In this document: positions 34,176 to 41,882 of the stretch, piece after piece
How positions within the stretch are numbered: the stretch's first letter is position 1
Layout: the number at the start of each line of letters is the position of its first letter
Source of the DNA: a candidate division FCPU426 bacterium
GTDB taxonomy: Bacteria; Oederibacteriota; Muellerivitia; Muellerivitales; Muellerivitaceae
Direction of reading: 5' to 3'
Assembly: GCA_027452205.1 (NCBI GenBank)
Contig: DAIDGV010000024.1
Coordinates: 466,750-530,749 of the forward strand
Length of the DNA stretch: 64,000 bases
Notes under the pieces: model-generated
Databases searched by the model: none
What the model was told of the DNA's origin: nothing
What the model saw: the letters and a program-made list of their open reading frames with translations, nothing else
Translations under genes and position numbers: made by a program

Positions 34176-34194
34176 TCATTCGTTCGTTAGCCGC

Positions 34195-34236
34195 ACAAAA
34201 AGCCGTGATTTCCCATCGAAGTCACGGCTTTTCTTT
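34195..34236 (+). terminator. Rho-independent terminator
   Basis: AAAAAGCCGTGA pairs with TCACGGCTTTT around a loop of about ten bases and is followed by CTTTTTG. It ends the small exported-protein gene. Confidence 0.88.
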
Positions 34237-34282
34237 TTGGGGGACTGAGGTTATAAAAGACAGACCTTTTGAGGAGATAAGT

Positions 34283-34408
34283 ATGGAGCCCAAAGAAACG
34301 GCGGAAAAGATCGAAGAGCCGGCTTTGCCGACCCCCGGCGAATCCTTGGAAAAAGAGGTTTGTTGGGACAAGCCCTTCACGCTTTCGGGCGGTTGCTGCC
34401 AGGATTAA
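34283..34408 (+). CDS. 41-residue Cys-rich small protein, precursor-peptide-like
   Basis: ATG 34283 has a well-placed GAGGAGATAAGT in front. The product is 41 residues: an acidic leader-like part (MEPKETAEKIEE, then PGESLEKE) and a short tail with three cysteines and a Gly-Gly (CWDKPFTLSGGCCQD). That architecture is reminiscent of ribosomal peptide precursors or small metal-binding peptides. No modifying enzyme or transporter is adjacent. It could also be a regulatory leader. It is called real because of the ribosome site and codon composition, not because of a family match. Confidence 0.45.
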   Translation: MEPKETAEKIEEPALPTPGESLEKEVCWDKPFTLSGGCCQD

Positions 34409-34458
34409 GCCTTTCAATGTTTTCTTGAAAAGGCCATTTTTTGGACCTAAACTACTGC

Positions 34459-34613
34459 CCCTCTCGCCCCTTGGGGAGAGGAGCAGACATTGATCCATTG
34501 GAACTTCGTTCCAATGATTTAATGCCAAGCTTGAAGACGGCCATTTACACGTTGGGACTTCGTCCCAAGTGTTAAATGCCGATTCGGCTTTTCGCTTCGG
34601 CCTTTGGCCAAAG
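34459..34613. repeat. Cluster of hairpin repeats before tRNA-Val
   Basis: This stretch between the 41-residue ORF and the tRNA gene has no ORF but several hairpins. They are CCTCTC/GAGAGG (34459-34482), TTGGAAC-TTC-GTTCCAA within 34496-34516, TTGGGAC-TTC-GTCCCAA (34552-34568) and CTTTGGCCAAAG (34602-34613). The second and third hairpins differ by a paired A-T/G-C change and are each followed by TTAATGCC or TTAAATGCC. After the first of these comes GCCAAGCTTG, similar to the tail of the palindromic coding repeats. Confidence 0.55.
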
Positions 34614-34625
34614 TTTTTTGATATC

Positions 34626-34702
34626 GGACATTTAGCTCAGCTGGTTAGAGCGTCGCGTTCACATCGCGAAGGTCACTGGTTCGAGTCCAGTAATGTCCAC
34701 CA
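34626..34702 (+). tRNA. tRNA-Val (anticodon CAC)
   Basis: This is a complete 77-base cloverleaf. The acceptor GGACATT pairs with AATGTCC and the D arm is GCTC...GAGC. The anticodon stem TCGCG/CGCGA carries the loop TTCACAT (anticodon CAC, reading GTG valine codons). The T arm is ACTGG-TTCGAGT-CCAGT, and an encoded CCA end follows discriminator A. Confidence 0.95.
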
Positions 34703-34707
34703 TATGT

Positions 34708-34738
34708 GCCCCGCTCCTTGAGCGGGGCTTTTTTATTT
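34708..34738 (+). terminator. Rho-independent terminator of tRNA-Val
   Basis: GCCCCGCT pairs with AGCGGGGC around CCTTG and is followed by TTTTTT, five bases after the tRNA end. Confidence 0.92.
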
Positions 34739-34833
34739 TCGGACATTACTCGACTTGAACCAATGGGAAGGGCCATGGGTGCCGGGCTTATCCTTTGTGA
34801 TAAGAAGTATGGTCCAAATCCCTCGTGCCGCCA

Positions 34834-36207
34834 TCAGCCTTTGAATTCAGATGGTTTGATTTGATATTTTTTAACCAGGAACTGGAAATTGCGGCGAGCC
34901 ATTCCGGCCGCTTGTGCGGCTTGGGTGACGTTCCCTTTAAAATCCTTCAAGGTCCGGATCAAGTATTGCCTTTCGAAAACCTCGTTGTTCTGTTTTTTCG
35001 CGTTCCGAAAAGGCCCCCAAGGAAAGGGGTTCTCGTTGGATAACGACAGAAAAAGGTCCTGAGGGCCGATCTCGGGTCCGGCCGAGAAAAGAATGGCCCT
35101 TTCGAGTACGTTCTTTAATTCCCTCACATTGCCGGGCCAGCGGTGGGTCAAAAGGGCTTTGAGGGATTCAGGCCGGAGTTTCTTAGAGGAGCCGCCCTTG
35201 GCGAACCGTTTCAAGAAAAACTCGACCAGCAGGGGGATATCCTCCTGTCTTTCCCGCAAAGGGGGTATGGAAAGCGGTAAGACGGATAGACGAAAAAAAA
35301 GGTCCCGGCGGAAATGCCCGGTGTGGACCATTTCCTGAAGGTTCTGGTTGGTGGCGGCCAAGACCCGCACGTCCACTTTCCGGGAACGGGTATCGCCGAC
35401 GGGTTTGACCTCGCGGGATTCCAGGACCCTTAAGAGCTTTGCCTGGGATTCCATGGGAACTTCGGCCACCTCGTCCAAGAAGAGCGTGCCCCCATCGGCG
35501 GCTTGAAAGAGCCCTTCCCGATTTTCAGTGGCGCCGGTATAGGCTCCTTTCCGAACCCCGAATAATTCCGCCTCGAAAAGGGTGGCCGGCAAAGCCCCGG
35601 CGTTGACCTGAACGAAAGGGCGGTCGCGGCGCGTGGAAAGATCGTGGATGGACCGCGCGGCCAAGTCCTTCCCGACCCCGGACTCACCGGTGATCAATAC
35701 GTTGGAATCGCTGGAGGACACCTTTTGGATCAGATGGAAGACCTGTTCGATGGATTTAGAGCAACCGAGCATCCGGCCCAGGCCGCCGCTCGAGGTGGAT
35801 ATCTTCCGGCGAAGGCGCTCGTTCTCAAGAAGGAGCCGGCGTTTTTCAAGGGATTTCAAAACCACGACGTCCAAATCATCCTGGGAAAAGGGCTTGGCCA
35901 GGTAATCCTCGGCGCCGTTCTTGACCACTTCCACGATGTTCTTCGCGTTGCCGTAGGCCGAAATGACGACCACCGGCAGGTTGGCATCCTTTTTCTTGAT
36001 GGCGGACAATAGGGCTTGGCCGGAGAGGCCGGGCAATCGTAGGTCCGTGATCACTAGGTCAAAAAACCCCTGTTCCAGGAGCCGCAGCGCTTCCTCAGCG
36101 TCCTGGGCGCAGACGGTGCGGTGCCGGCGGTATCCCAGCATGTCCGTAAGGGTGTCCCGAACGCCTTCCTCGTCATCCACCACCAGTATCCGGGCTTTAG
36201 GTTCCAT
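34834..36207 (-). CDS. NtrC-family sigma-54-dependent response regulator
   Basis: This 457-residue regulator has a receiver domain (residues 5-120; phosphoacceptor D55 in DLVITDLRLPG). An AAA+ sigma-54 activation domain follows, with Walker A GESGVGKD, the sigma-54 contact loop GAYTGA (the Tyr variant of GAFTGA), Walker B GGTLFLDEVAEVP, and FFRLSVLPLSIPPLRER. The C-terminus is a Fis-type helix-turn-helix (GNVTQAAQAAGMARRNFQFL). Its start overlaps the upstream kinase gene by 11 bases. A sigma-54 promoter lies just beyond the kinase gene at 38192, facing away, and is a likely target. Confidence 0.95.
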   Translation of the reverse strand: MEPKARILVVDDEEGVRDTLTDMLGYRRHRTVCAQDAEEALRLLEQGFFDLVITDLRLPGLSGQALLSAIKKKDANLPVVVISAYGNAKNIVEVVKNGAEDYLAKPFSQDDLDVVVLKSLEKRRLLLENERLRRKISTSSGGLGRMLGCSKSIEQVFHLIQKVSSSDSNVLITGESGVGKDLAARSIHDLSTRRDRPFVQVNAGALPATLFEAELFGVRKGAYTGATENREGLFQAADGGTLFLDEVAEVPMESQAKLLRVLESREVKPVGDTRSRKVDVRVLAATNQNLQEMVHTGHFRRDLFFRLSVLPLSIPPLRERQEDIPLLVEFFLKRFAKGGSSKKLRPESLKALLTHRWPGNVRELKNVLERAILFSAGPEIGPQDLFLSLSNENPFPWGPFRNAKKQNNEVFERQYLIRTLKDFKGNVTQAAQAAGMARRNFQFLVKKYQIKPSEFKG

Positions 36208-37999
36208 TGTCCTTCTCCTTGGAAGATTGGTCGGGCCAGCTCAACACGAAGAGGGCTCCTTTTTTGGGGTTGGATCTTAGGCCGATCGTTCCGCCATGGG
36301 CCCGAAGGATGGCCCGGGCGATAGCAAGCCCCAGGCCGGTTCCTTTGGTCTTGGTGGTGAAAAAGGGTTGGAAGATCCTCTCAGCGTTCCTTAACCGCAG
36401 TCCCGGGCCCTCATCCTTGACCAGAAGGGAAACGGCATCTTTCGACCGATGAAAGCGGAACATGACCGTTCCGCCCTGCGGCATGGCTTGAACGGAATTG
36501 GTCATCAAATTGAGGAACACTTGTTGGAAGCGGTCGGGATCCACCTTGGCCATAAAGACCCGATGCGAGACCCTTAACTGGCAAGGAACCCGCGCACTTG
36601 TCCGATCGACCTGGCTCCAGCAGCGCTCAGCCAGCTTTACCAGGTCCACGGATCGGGGCCTCAATTGGAGGGGCTTGGCAAAATCCAACAAATCCGAAAC
36701 CAGTTTCCGGCAACGATCCGATTCCACGATGACGCGGTTCGCCCATCGTTTCAAATGTCTTTCGCGATACCTGGATATCAATTGGGCTGTTCCCAAGATA
36801 ACGCTCAAAGGATTGTTCAGTTCATGGGCCAGGCTCGCCGCCAATTGACCGATGGAAGCCAGTTTTTCGGATTCATGCAGTTTTTTTTCAGCCAGCAAGG
36901 CCCTTTGGTGGGATCGCTCCCGCTCGCGGTCCTGGAATTCCAAACGCCGGGTCATCCGGGAGATCGCCTGATCCAATAGGCCGACTTCATCATTGGCGGA
37001 GGAGGAAGGACGGTCCCCACCGATGTTGAATTTCCCGGTGTCGATCTTTTCGACCCTGCCGGCCAGGGCCAAGATGGGATGGACGATGTGCCGGGCCAGC
37101 AGCGCTGAAAGGGCCGCGCTGAGGGCCAAGGTGAGGAGAAGGAAGGCCGACATGACCTTCAGCATCCGATTGGCGGGGGCATAGCATTCGCTGGCAGGCA
37201 GGTGGACCACGATACCCCATCCGGATGAGGCGATTTTTGCGAAGGCCGAGAGGATCTCTTCCCCCTTTTGGTTCCGGTATTGCAGGATGCCCTCGCCATG
37301 GGTGCGGAGGGCCTGCACCGAGGGGTTGTCGCTCATATTGACCAGGCGCAACCAACGGTCAGGATGGATGATGGCGATGCCATCCTCATTGACCAGGTAA
37401 ACATAGCCCGTTTTTCCCACATGTACATCCTCCAGGTTGCCGATGGTATGGTTGGGGATATAGAGAATGCCCGCCAGGGTGCCCCAGACATTCCGATCCT
37501 TCGGGTTGCGGATGGGCGCCGCGATCACCACGCCCACATTACCCTTGGGTGTTTTATAGAAATCCACCAGCACCGAACCGGTCAGGGAGGCGATACGCAG
37601 ACGATTCGCCTTGAACCAAGCCTTGGGCGGCAGGTTTTCCGCAGGGACCGCGGGATGGGTTTTGGCAACGACCCCCCAGTCATTGGAAACGATCAAGAGG
37701 CCGTCCAGCAATTCGGTGGTCGAGGTCACGAAGTTCAATTCGGGGATGATCAATCGTTTGTTCATGTCCCTAGTTTCGGGACGCTTGGAAAGGTCAATGA
37801 TGGCCTGGAAGGCCCTGGAAACACCTTGATCCACCTGCCAGGCGAGGGTCTTGGCGAGGGCCAGTTGGGCCTGTTGGGCTTGGGCGCGGAGGGACTCATA
37901 GGATTCCCACACCATATAAGAACCCAAAAGGCCCGCCGTTCCCGTCGACAACAGCACGCAGAGGGCAATGAATTTAGTTTTCAGGCTGATAAAAATCAT
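36197..37999 (-). CDS. Membrane sensor histidine kinase (dCache-HAMP-HisKA-HATPase)
   Basis: This 600-residue kinase has two membrane helices (about residues 8-30 and about 280-300) flanking a periplasmic double-Cache-like sensor domain (LDGLLIVSNDWGVV, VGKTGYVYLVNEDGIAIIHP). Next come a HAMP region, the HisKA box SLAHELNNPLSVILG (phosphoacceptor His about residue 390) and a catalytic domain with N box NLMTNSVQAM, G1 DEGPGLR, F box FFTTKTKGTGLGLA. It is the cognate partner of the overlapping sigma-54 regulator gene. Cache sensors usually bind small organic ligands. Confidence 0.95.
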   Translation of the reverse strand: MIFISLKTKFIALCVLLSTGTAGLLGSYMVWESYESLRAQAQQAQLALAKTLAWQVDQGVSRAFQAIIDLSKRPETRDMNKRLIIPELNFVTSTTELLDGLLIVSNDWGVVAKTHPAVPAENLPPKAWFKANRLRIASLTGSVLVDFYKTPKGNVGVVIAAPIRNPKDRNVWGTLAGILYIPNHTIGNLEDVHVGKTGYVYLVNEDGIAIIHPDRWLRLVNMSDNPSVQALRTHGEGILQYRNQKGEEILSAFAKIASSGWGIVVHLPASECYAPANRMLKVMSAFLLLTLALSAALSALLARHIVHPILALAGRVEKIDTGKFNIGGDRPSSSANDEVGLLDQAISRMTRRLEFQDRERERSHQRALLAEKKLHESEKLASIGQLAASLAHELNNPLSVILGTAQLISRYRERHLKRWANRVIVESDRCRKLVSDLLDFAKPLQLRPRSVDLVKLAERCWSQVDRTSARVPCQLRVSHRVFMAKVDPDRFQQVFLNLMTNSVQAMPQGGTVMFRFHRSKDAVSLLVKDEGPGLRLRNAERIFQPFFTTKTKGTGLGLAIARAILRAHGGTIGLRSNPKKGALFVLSWPDQSSKEKDNGT

Positions 38000-38083
38000 C
38001 GCTCGTCGATCTTAAAGGAGATCCCCCGGTACCGTTCCGATAATAACGGACAATTTTTTCTTTACCAAGTTCAAGAGCGATGA

Positions 38084-38122
38084 AAAAATTCCACGATTGA
38101 AAAACGCATAAAAAATTTCACG
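38084..38122 (+). promoter_or_regulatory. Candidate activator-binding direct repeats (UAS)
   Basis: AAAAATTCCACG (38084-38095) and AAAAATTTCACG (38111-38122) are direct repeats 27 bp apart, 70-110 bp upstream of the sigma-54 promoter. That is where an NtrC-type activator would bind. The assignment rests on position and repetition only. Confidence 0.4.
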
Positions 38123-38191
38123 CCGGGCAATTTATCATGCGGTCAAGCCGACAAGATAGTGCGGAAAGCCAGGGAAAGAGCCCGCGTTTTG

Positions 38192-38206
38192 TGGCACGGT
38201 TCCTGC
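38192..38206 (+). promoter_or_regulatory. Sigma-54 (RpoN) promoter
   Basis: TGGCACGGTTCCTGC matches the consensus TGGCACG-N4-TTGC except C for T in the -12 box, with exact GG-N10-GC spacing. It points toward the secreted-protein gene at 38598 and lies next to genes for a sigma-54-dependent two-component system. Confidence 0.7.
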
Positions 38207-38217
38207 GTAAAAGAGAA

Positions 38218-38597
38218 GACATGCACATTCGTGGAGTGAAGTCTTGAAGAACGGTCATTTTCCCAATGGGTGTTCTTGTTAGGGAAGATCTCCCCGCCGG
38301 GAACTGCCGGCACTGAGGTCTATAGGGTCCGTCCCATGCGGTCCGCGGCTGTTTCTCGGACGCCAGGGACGGAACAGAGCCCCAAACAATCGCAAAAAAG
38401 CGGGAAACGTACCGGACTTTCGCCACGGAAGGGCAGTGATCGCCGAACGACGGAGGAGGTGGCGGTGCCATCCTTTTCCTCTTCGACAAAAGAGCCGTTC
38501 TCAAGGACATGCGGCGAACCATTGTAAAAGTGGAAGCGTCAAAGGGAATGATCCTTGGAGCGACAGGTCCATTAAAAAATCAAGGAGAAATAAATTT
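38218..38597 (+). other. Long structured leader, no gene recognised
   Basis: About 380 bases separate the predicted sigma-54 start site from the next gene. The stretch holds a hairpin near 38246-38280 (AAGAAC/GTTCTT) and a nested stem-loop at 38328-38373 (TCCGTCCC/GGGACGGA enclosing GCGGTCCG/CGGACGC). A possible 12-codon TTG-started leader ORF begins at about 38244. No known riboswitch signature was recognised. Confidence 0.4.
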
Positions 38598-39026
38598 ATG
38601 AAAAAAATGATGACGATCGCCGTTTCGGTCTTGACCATGGGTGCCGCTTGCGCCGCTTTGGCCCAGGGAACCATCGCTTCGGGAACCTCCGCGTCCCCCG
38701 CCAGCGTCACACCGTCCGTGCCTAAAAAAGAAGAGGCCCATCCGCGTCTTTATGAAGTCCAGATGCGTATCAAGAGCCAGGAAGAACGCATCGAGGAAGG
38801 GGTGAAAGGTAACACCTTGACCAACGAGCAGGCCAAGGCTTGCCGGGATGTCATTAAATCCGCCAAGACCCAATTGAAGGCTAATTTCCAAACGAACGGT
38901 GAAAAGGACTTGACCGCGGAACAGGTCGCTGCGTTGAACAAGCTTTTGGACGCTAACTCGGGGATCATCCACGGGGAAAAGCAAGATTCCGCGACGGCGA
39001 CTCAAGTGGCTCCGGCGGCCCATTGA
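38598..39026 (+). CDS. Exported helical protein of unknown function, probable sigma-54 target
   Basis: The start at ATG 38598 with AAGGAG upstream gives 142 residues and a signal peptide (MTIAVSVLTMGAACAALAQ). The mature region is a helical domain (RLYEVQMRIKSQEERIEEG, LTNEQAKACRDVIKSAKTQL, LTAEQVAALNKLLDANSGII) flanked by Ser/Ala-rich ends. The pattern of LTxEQ turns between helices resembles EF-hand-like or Spy-like periplasmic helical proteins, but no ligand motif is clear. It is the only gene downstream of the sigma-54 promoter at 38192 and ends in a terminator. Confidence 0.7.
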   Translation: MKKMMTIAVSVLTMGAACAALAQGTIASGTSASPASVTPSVPKKEEAHPRLYEVQMRIKSQEERIEEGVKGNTLTNEQAKACRDVIKSAKTQLKANFQTNGEKDLTAEQVAALNKLLDANSGIIHGEKQDSATATQVAPAAH

Positions 39027-39057
39027 TGTCGTAAGCGCTTTTCAAGGCAAGCCCAAA

Positions 39058-39085
39058 GGTTCGGGCCCTTTCCGAGCCCTTTTTT
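39058..39085 (+). terminator. Rho-independent terminator
   Basis: GGTTCGG pairs with CCGAGCC (one G.T) around GCCCTTT and is followed by CTTTTTT. Confidence 0.8.
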
Positions 39086-39089
39086 GCTT

Positions 39090-39346
39090 AAGTTCCTTGA
39101 TCAGCGGAAAATATCACCTCCATTGAGGTTGTTCTGTTCTACTGAAATCCGGTCTTTGACCATCGAATCGCCGACCCGCATCCTCCGACCTTCATCGTTG
39201 GATTCTTCCATTCGAATTCCCCTGAAAAAATCACATCGTTCCCCGATCATCTCCTATGAGGTCTCGTGGTTGCCGATTGAACAGGTGTCCATCATGTCCA
39301 CCATCCCAATAAAAGCCCGTCTCATTCGAGATGGGCTTTTTGTTTT
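39090..39346 (+). other. Orphan transcribed-looking gap with its own terminator
   Basis: No credible gene lies between the terminator at 39085 and chrA. A second strong terminator at 39311-39346 (13-bp stem AAAAGCCCGTCTC/GAGATGGGCTTTT with TGTTTTT) has no protein gene in front of it. Either a small RNA ends here or it insulates chrA. The only overlapping reading frame runs through the terminator and is not convincing. Confidence 0.35.
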
Positions 39347-39365
39347 TCAGGCCTAAAATACTTCC

Positions 39366-40490
39366 ATGACCGAGAATTCCCGAACCTCTCTCCTTGATAT
39401 CGCGCTTTTCTTTTTGCGATTGGGATTCACCGCTTTCGGCGGCCCGGCGGTACATATCGCCTTGATGGAAGACGAGGCGGTCCATCGCCGTCAGTGGATG
39501 ACCCGGGAAAAATTCCTCGATCTGCTTGGCATGGCCAATATGCTGCCCGGCCCCAGTTCTACCGAGATGGCCCTTTTCATCGGTTATACCCGGGCGGGTT
39601 GGGCCGGCCTCGTGTTGGCGGGGCTTTGTTTCATCGCACCAGCCATGCTCATCGTTTGGGTCCTGGCGATGGCTTATGTCCATTATGGGCATTTACCGGC
39701 GGTGACGGGCCTGCTTTACGGGCTCAAACCGGTGGTCATCGCGGTGGTACTGCAAGCTTTGGCGCGCTTGGGCCGGTCGGCCCTGAAGGACCCGCAACTG
39801 ACCGTGCTCACGATCCTCGCCGCTTTGGCCTATGTCTGGCAACCTTATCCCCTTTGGGTGCTCCTGGGCACCGGCGCCGCGGCGGTGTTGCTGAAGGTCC
39901 CGCTTTCCCGGTCCCCCAAGGCTTGGACACCCCTTGGCTTTTTCACCACCGGGTCAGCGTTGCTGAACTTCAACCTGACCGCTCTCTTCTGGTTCTTCCT
40001 CAAGATGGGTTGCGTGGTGTTCGGCAGCGGTTACGTTCTTTTCGCGTTCCTTCACGAAGGTCTGGTCCAGCAGCGACATTGGCTGACCGAAGGCCAGCTT
40101 TTGGACGCGATCGCGGTGGGGCAGGTCACGCCAGGGCCGGTCTTTACCACGGCGACCTTCATTGGATATCTCTTAGGGGGAACCTCAGGTGCCTTGATCG
40201 CGACCGCGGGAGTCTTTCTGCCGGCCTTCCTCCTGGTCTTTGCCAGCGGGCCGCTGTTGGGTTGGCTCCGCCGTTCGGCCTGGACGGGCCATTTCCTGGA
40301 CGGCATCAACGCGGGGGCGGTGGCTTTGATCGCGGTGGTGTTATTCCATTTGGGCCAAGAAGCTTTGATCGATCCTTTGACCATCGGCCTGGGGGCGATC
40401 TCCGCTTTCCTCTTGATCCGCTATCAACTCAATTCGAATTGGGTCATTTTGGCCGGCGCGTTACTGGGTTTCATCCTCAAAGGCCACTGA
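39366..40490 (+). CDS. chrA: Chromate transporter, long-chain CHR family
   Basis: This 374-residue inner-membrane protein is built from two homologous CHR domains. The N-terminal one carries FGGPAVHIALMEDE and LPGPSSTEMALFIGY (about residues 22-80). The C-terminal one carries FGSGYVLFAFLHE, GQVTPGPVFTTATFIGY (about 250-270). These GGP and PGP signatures define ChrA, which expels chromate, although many environmental homologues have untested substrates. About 10-12 membrane helices are expected. It is a single gene, convergent with queD. Confidence 0.9.
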   Translation: MTENSRTSLLDIALFFLRLGFTAFGGPAVHIALMEDEAVHRRQWMTREKFLDLLGMANMLPGPSSTEMALFIGYTRAGWAGLVLAGLCFIAPAMLIVWVLAMAYVHYGHLPAVTGLLYGLKPVVIAVVLQALARLGRSALKDPQLTVLTILAALAYVWQPYPLWVLLGTGAAAVLLKVPLSRSPKAWTPLGFFTTGSALLNFNLTALFWFFLKMGCVVFGSGYVLFAFLHEGLVQQRHWLTEGQLLDAIAVGQVTPGPVFTTATFIGYLLGGTSGALIATAGVFLPAFLLVFASGPLLGWLRRSAWTGHFLDGINAGAVALIAVVLFHLGQEALIDPLTIGLGAISAFLLIRYQLNSNWVILAGALLGFILKGH

Positions 40491-40493
40491 GCC

Positions 40494-40961
40494 TTATTTT
40501 GAGGTCCCTCGGTAGCTGGCGAAGCTGGTGGGAGTTTCCCAAAGGGTGATCTCGTACAGGGAAACCTTTTCTTTACGGATGGCGGGTTCCAGGCTGTCCC
40601 ACATGACCAAGAGCAGGTTCTCCACGGTCGTTTGCCGTTTCTCATCTCTCTTGAAGGGTTCCACTTCTTTGTTGATGAAACGGTGGTCGAAGCGGTCGAA
40701 GACCTGGGCTTCCAAAATATCCTTCAACACTTTGAAATCCATGACAAATCCGGTGGCGGGATCCACTTTGCCGCGAACGGTCACGCGCAAGCGGTAGGAA
40801 TGGCCGTGGGGATAGTGAACGGCCTTGGGGTCGTCCTTGCGGAAACCGGAGCATTTTTTGAAGATGGAAAGGTTCTTGGCCCGGTCCCACTGGGGGTTGT
40901 GCAGATAGTGGGCGGCCTCGAAGGTGATCTCTTTGGTGATCTCAACAAAAGGTTGGGACAT
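40494..40961 (-). CDS. queD: 6-carboxy-5,6,7,8-tetrahydropterin synthase family (QueD)
   Basis: The start is placed at ATG 40961 (155 residues); ATGs at 40970 and 40997 are alternatives. The zinc histidines lie in FEAAHYL and HYPHGHSYRLRV. The catalytic cysteine is in FKKCSGF, and DFKVLKDIL and FDHRFIN complete the family pattern. The 13-residue insertion between Cys and the HGH motif is longer than in E. coli QueD. The enzyme makes the carboxypterin precursor of preQ0/queuosine; a PTPS-like role is the alternative. No other queuosine genes are nearby. Confidence 0.85.
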   Translation of the reverse strand: MSQPFVEITKEITFEAAHYLHNPQWDRAKNLSIFKKCSGFRKDDPKAVHYPHGHSYRLRVTVRGKVDPATGFVMDFKVLKDILEAQVFDRFDHRFINKEVEPFKRDEKRQTTVENLLLVMWDSLEPAIRKEKVSLYEITLWETPTSFASYRGTSK

Positions 40962-41031
40962 GGCGACCATTTTGCCCGGGGAAAGGGTCGGATGCAACCT
41001 CGGGCTGGTGATAGGTAAAGATTAACCTTGG

Positions 41032-41745
41032 TTATGCCGTTTGAGGGTTCTTTTCCATGTCGGCCTTGATCTCGGCGATCTTGTCCCGGATCATCTCCGC
41101 GATCTTGGGGTAATCGCGCAATTCCTTGCTGCCCAGACCGGATTCGAACAAGCGGCGCGCTTCCTTCAATTTGCCCTGGAGGCGGTACAGCTCGCCGATG
41201 AGATAGATGACCCCGGGCTCACCCAGGCTCTCCGGCAGGGTATAGGCCTTGGCCAGGTATTCCTCGTAAACTTGCGCGGCTTGGGCGATGGCCAATAGTT
41301 CCTTCTCTTTATTGCCCGCCATACGCCAGAGCCAGACCAAGTGTAGGTACATGTTGGCCAAGACGCCCATTTCCATGACGTAGCGCATCTTATAAAAAGC
41401 GATGGCCAGCTCGAAGCGCTTCACGGCCACCTCGGGGGTGCTGGGGCCCAATTTGAAGATATCGGGTTTGGGTTTGGTGGATACGCGCAGCTGCTTACTG
41501 GCCGACATGATCTTGGCCTCGGCGCTGACGCGGATCTTCTCAAAATCCGAATTGCGCGCGGCAAAGGAACAGTTGGGGCAGACGGTGATGGCGTAAAGAT
41601 AGGGGCATTCGCCCTCGAAGATGTTGCCGAAGTCGCTTTGTTGTTCCTTGACCCGGACGGCGGACGGCCTCATGCGGGTCGTCTCGAAGGTGGTCTCGCA
41701 AAAGGGACATTTGATCTTGTAGTTATAAAGGGCTTCAGCGGCCAA
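41032..41745 (-). CDS. DUF2225 family protein with zinc-ribbon cysteines
   Basis: The start at TTG 41745 is favoured because GGAGG sits five bases upstream, giving 237 residues; an upstream in-frame TTG lies inside the ribosome site. The N-terminus has KCPFCETTFETTRMRPSAVR and VCPNCSFAARN, the two cysteine pairs of DUF2225. The rest is a helical TPR-like domain (EELYRLQGKLKEARRLFESG). The family is common in Firmicutes and candidate phyla, and its function is unknown. It is cytoplasmic, and probably a scaffold. Confidence 0.8.
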   Translation of the reverse strand: MAAEALYNYKIKCPFCETTFETTRMRPSAVRVKEQQSDFGNIFEGECPYLYAITVCPNCSFAARNSDFEKIRVSAEAKIMSASKQLRVSTKPKPDIFKLGPSTPEVAVKRFELAIAFYKMRYVMEMGVLANMYLHLVWLWRMAGNKEKELLAIAQAAQVYEEYLAKAYTLPESLGEPGVIYLIGELYRLQGKLKEARRLFESGLGSKELRDYPKIAEMIRDKIAEIKADMEKNPQTA

Positions 41746-41783
41746 GGCGACCTCCAACGGAAAATGATTTAAGGTTGGGTGTT

Positions 41784-41811
41784 AAAAAAACCCGTCGGCG
41801 CGCGACGGGAA
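41784..41811 (-). terminator. Rho-independent terminator of nadE
   Basis: On the minus strand CCCGTCG pairs with CGACGGG around CGCGC and is followed by TTTTTTT. It lies about 70 bases past the nadE stop. Confidence 0.85.
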
Positions 41812-41882
41812 AATTCCCTCGGACTACTTATATATCAGGTTTTTTCACCGATGGAAAATAAATTGATGGGGTCCGGCCAAAA

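Noticed and set aside
38270-38527. 85-codon ORF in the leader of the sigma-54-controlled gene
   Set aside because: It has no ribosome site and a Ser/Arg-rich composition typical of a chance frame through GC-rich hairpins.
39220-39302. Possible tRNA fragment ending TGTCCACCA near the chrA gene
   Set aside because: The 3' end resembles that of tRNA-Val, but there is no T-arm TTCGA loop, no matching acceptor and no D arm.
39084-39356. 90-codon ORF before chrA
   Set aside because: It reads through a strong terminator, has no ribosome site and shows no protein-like pattern.
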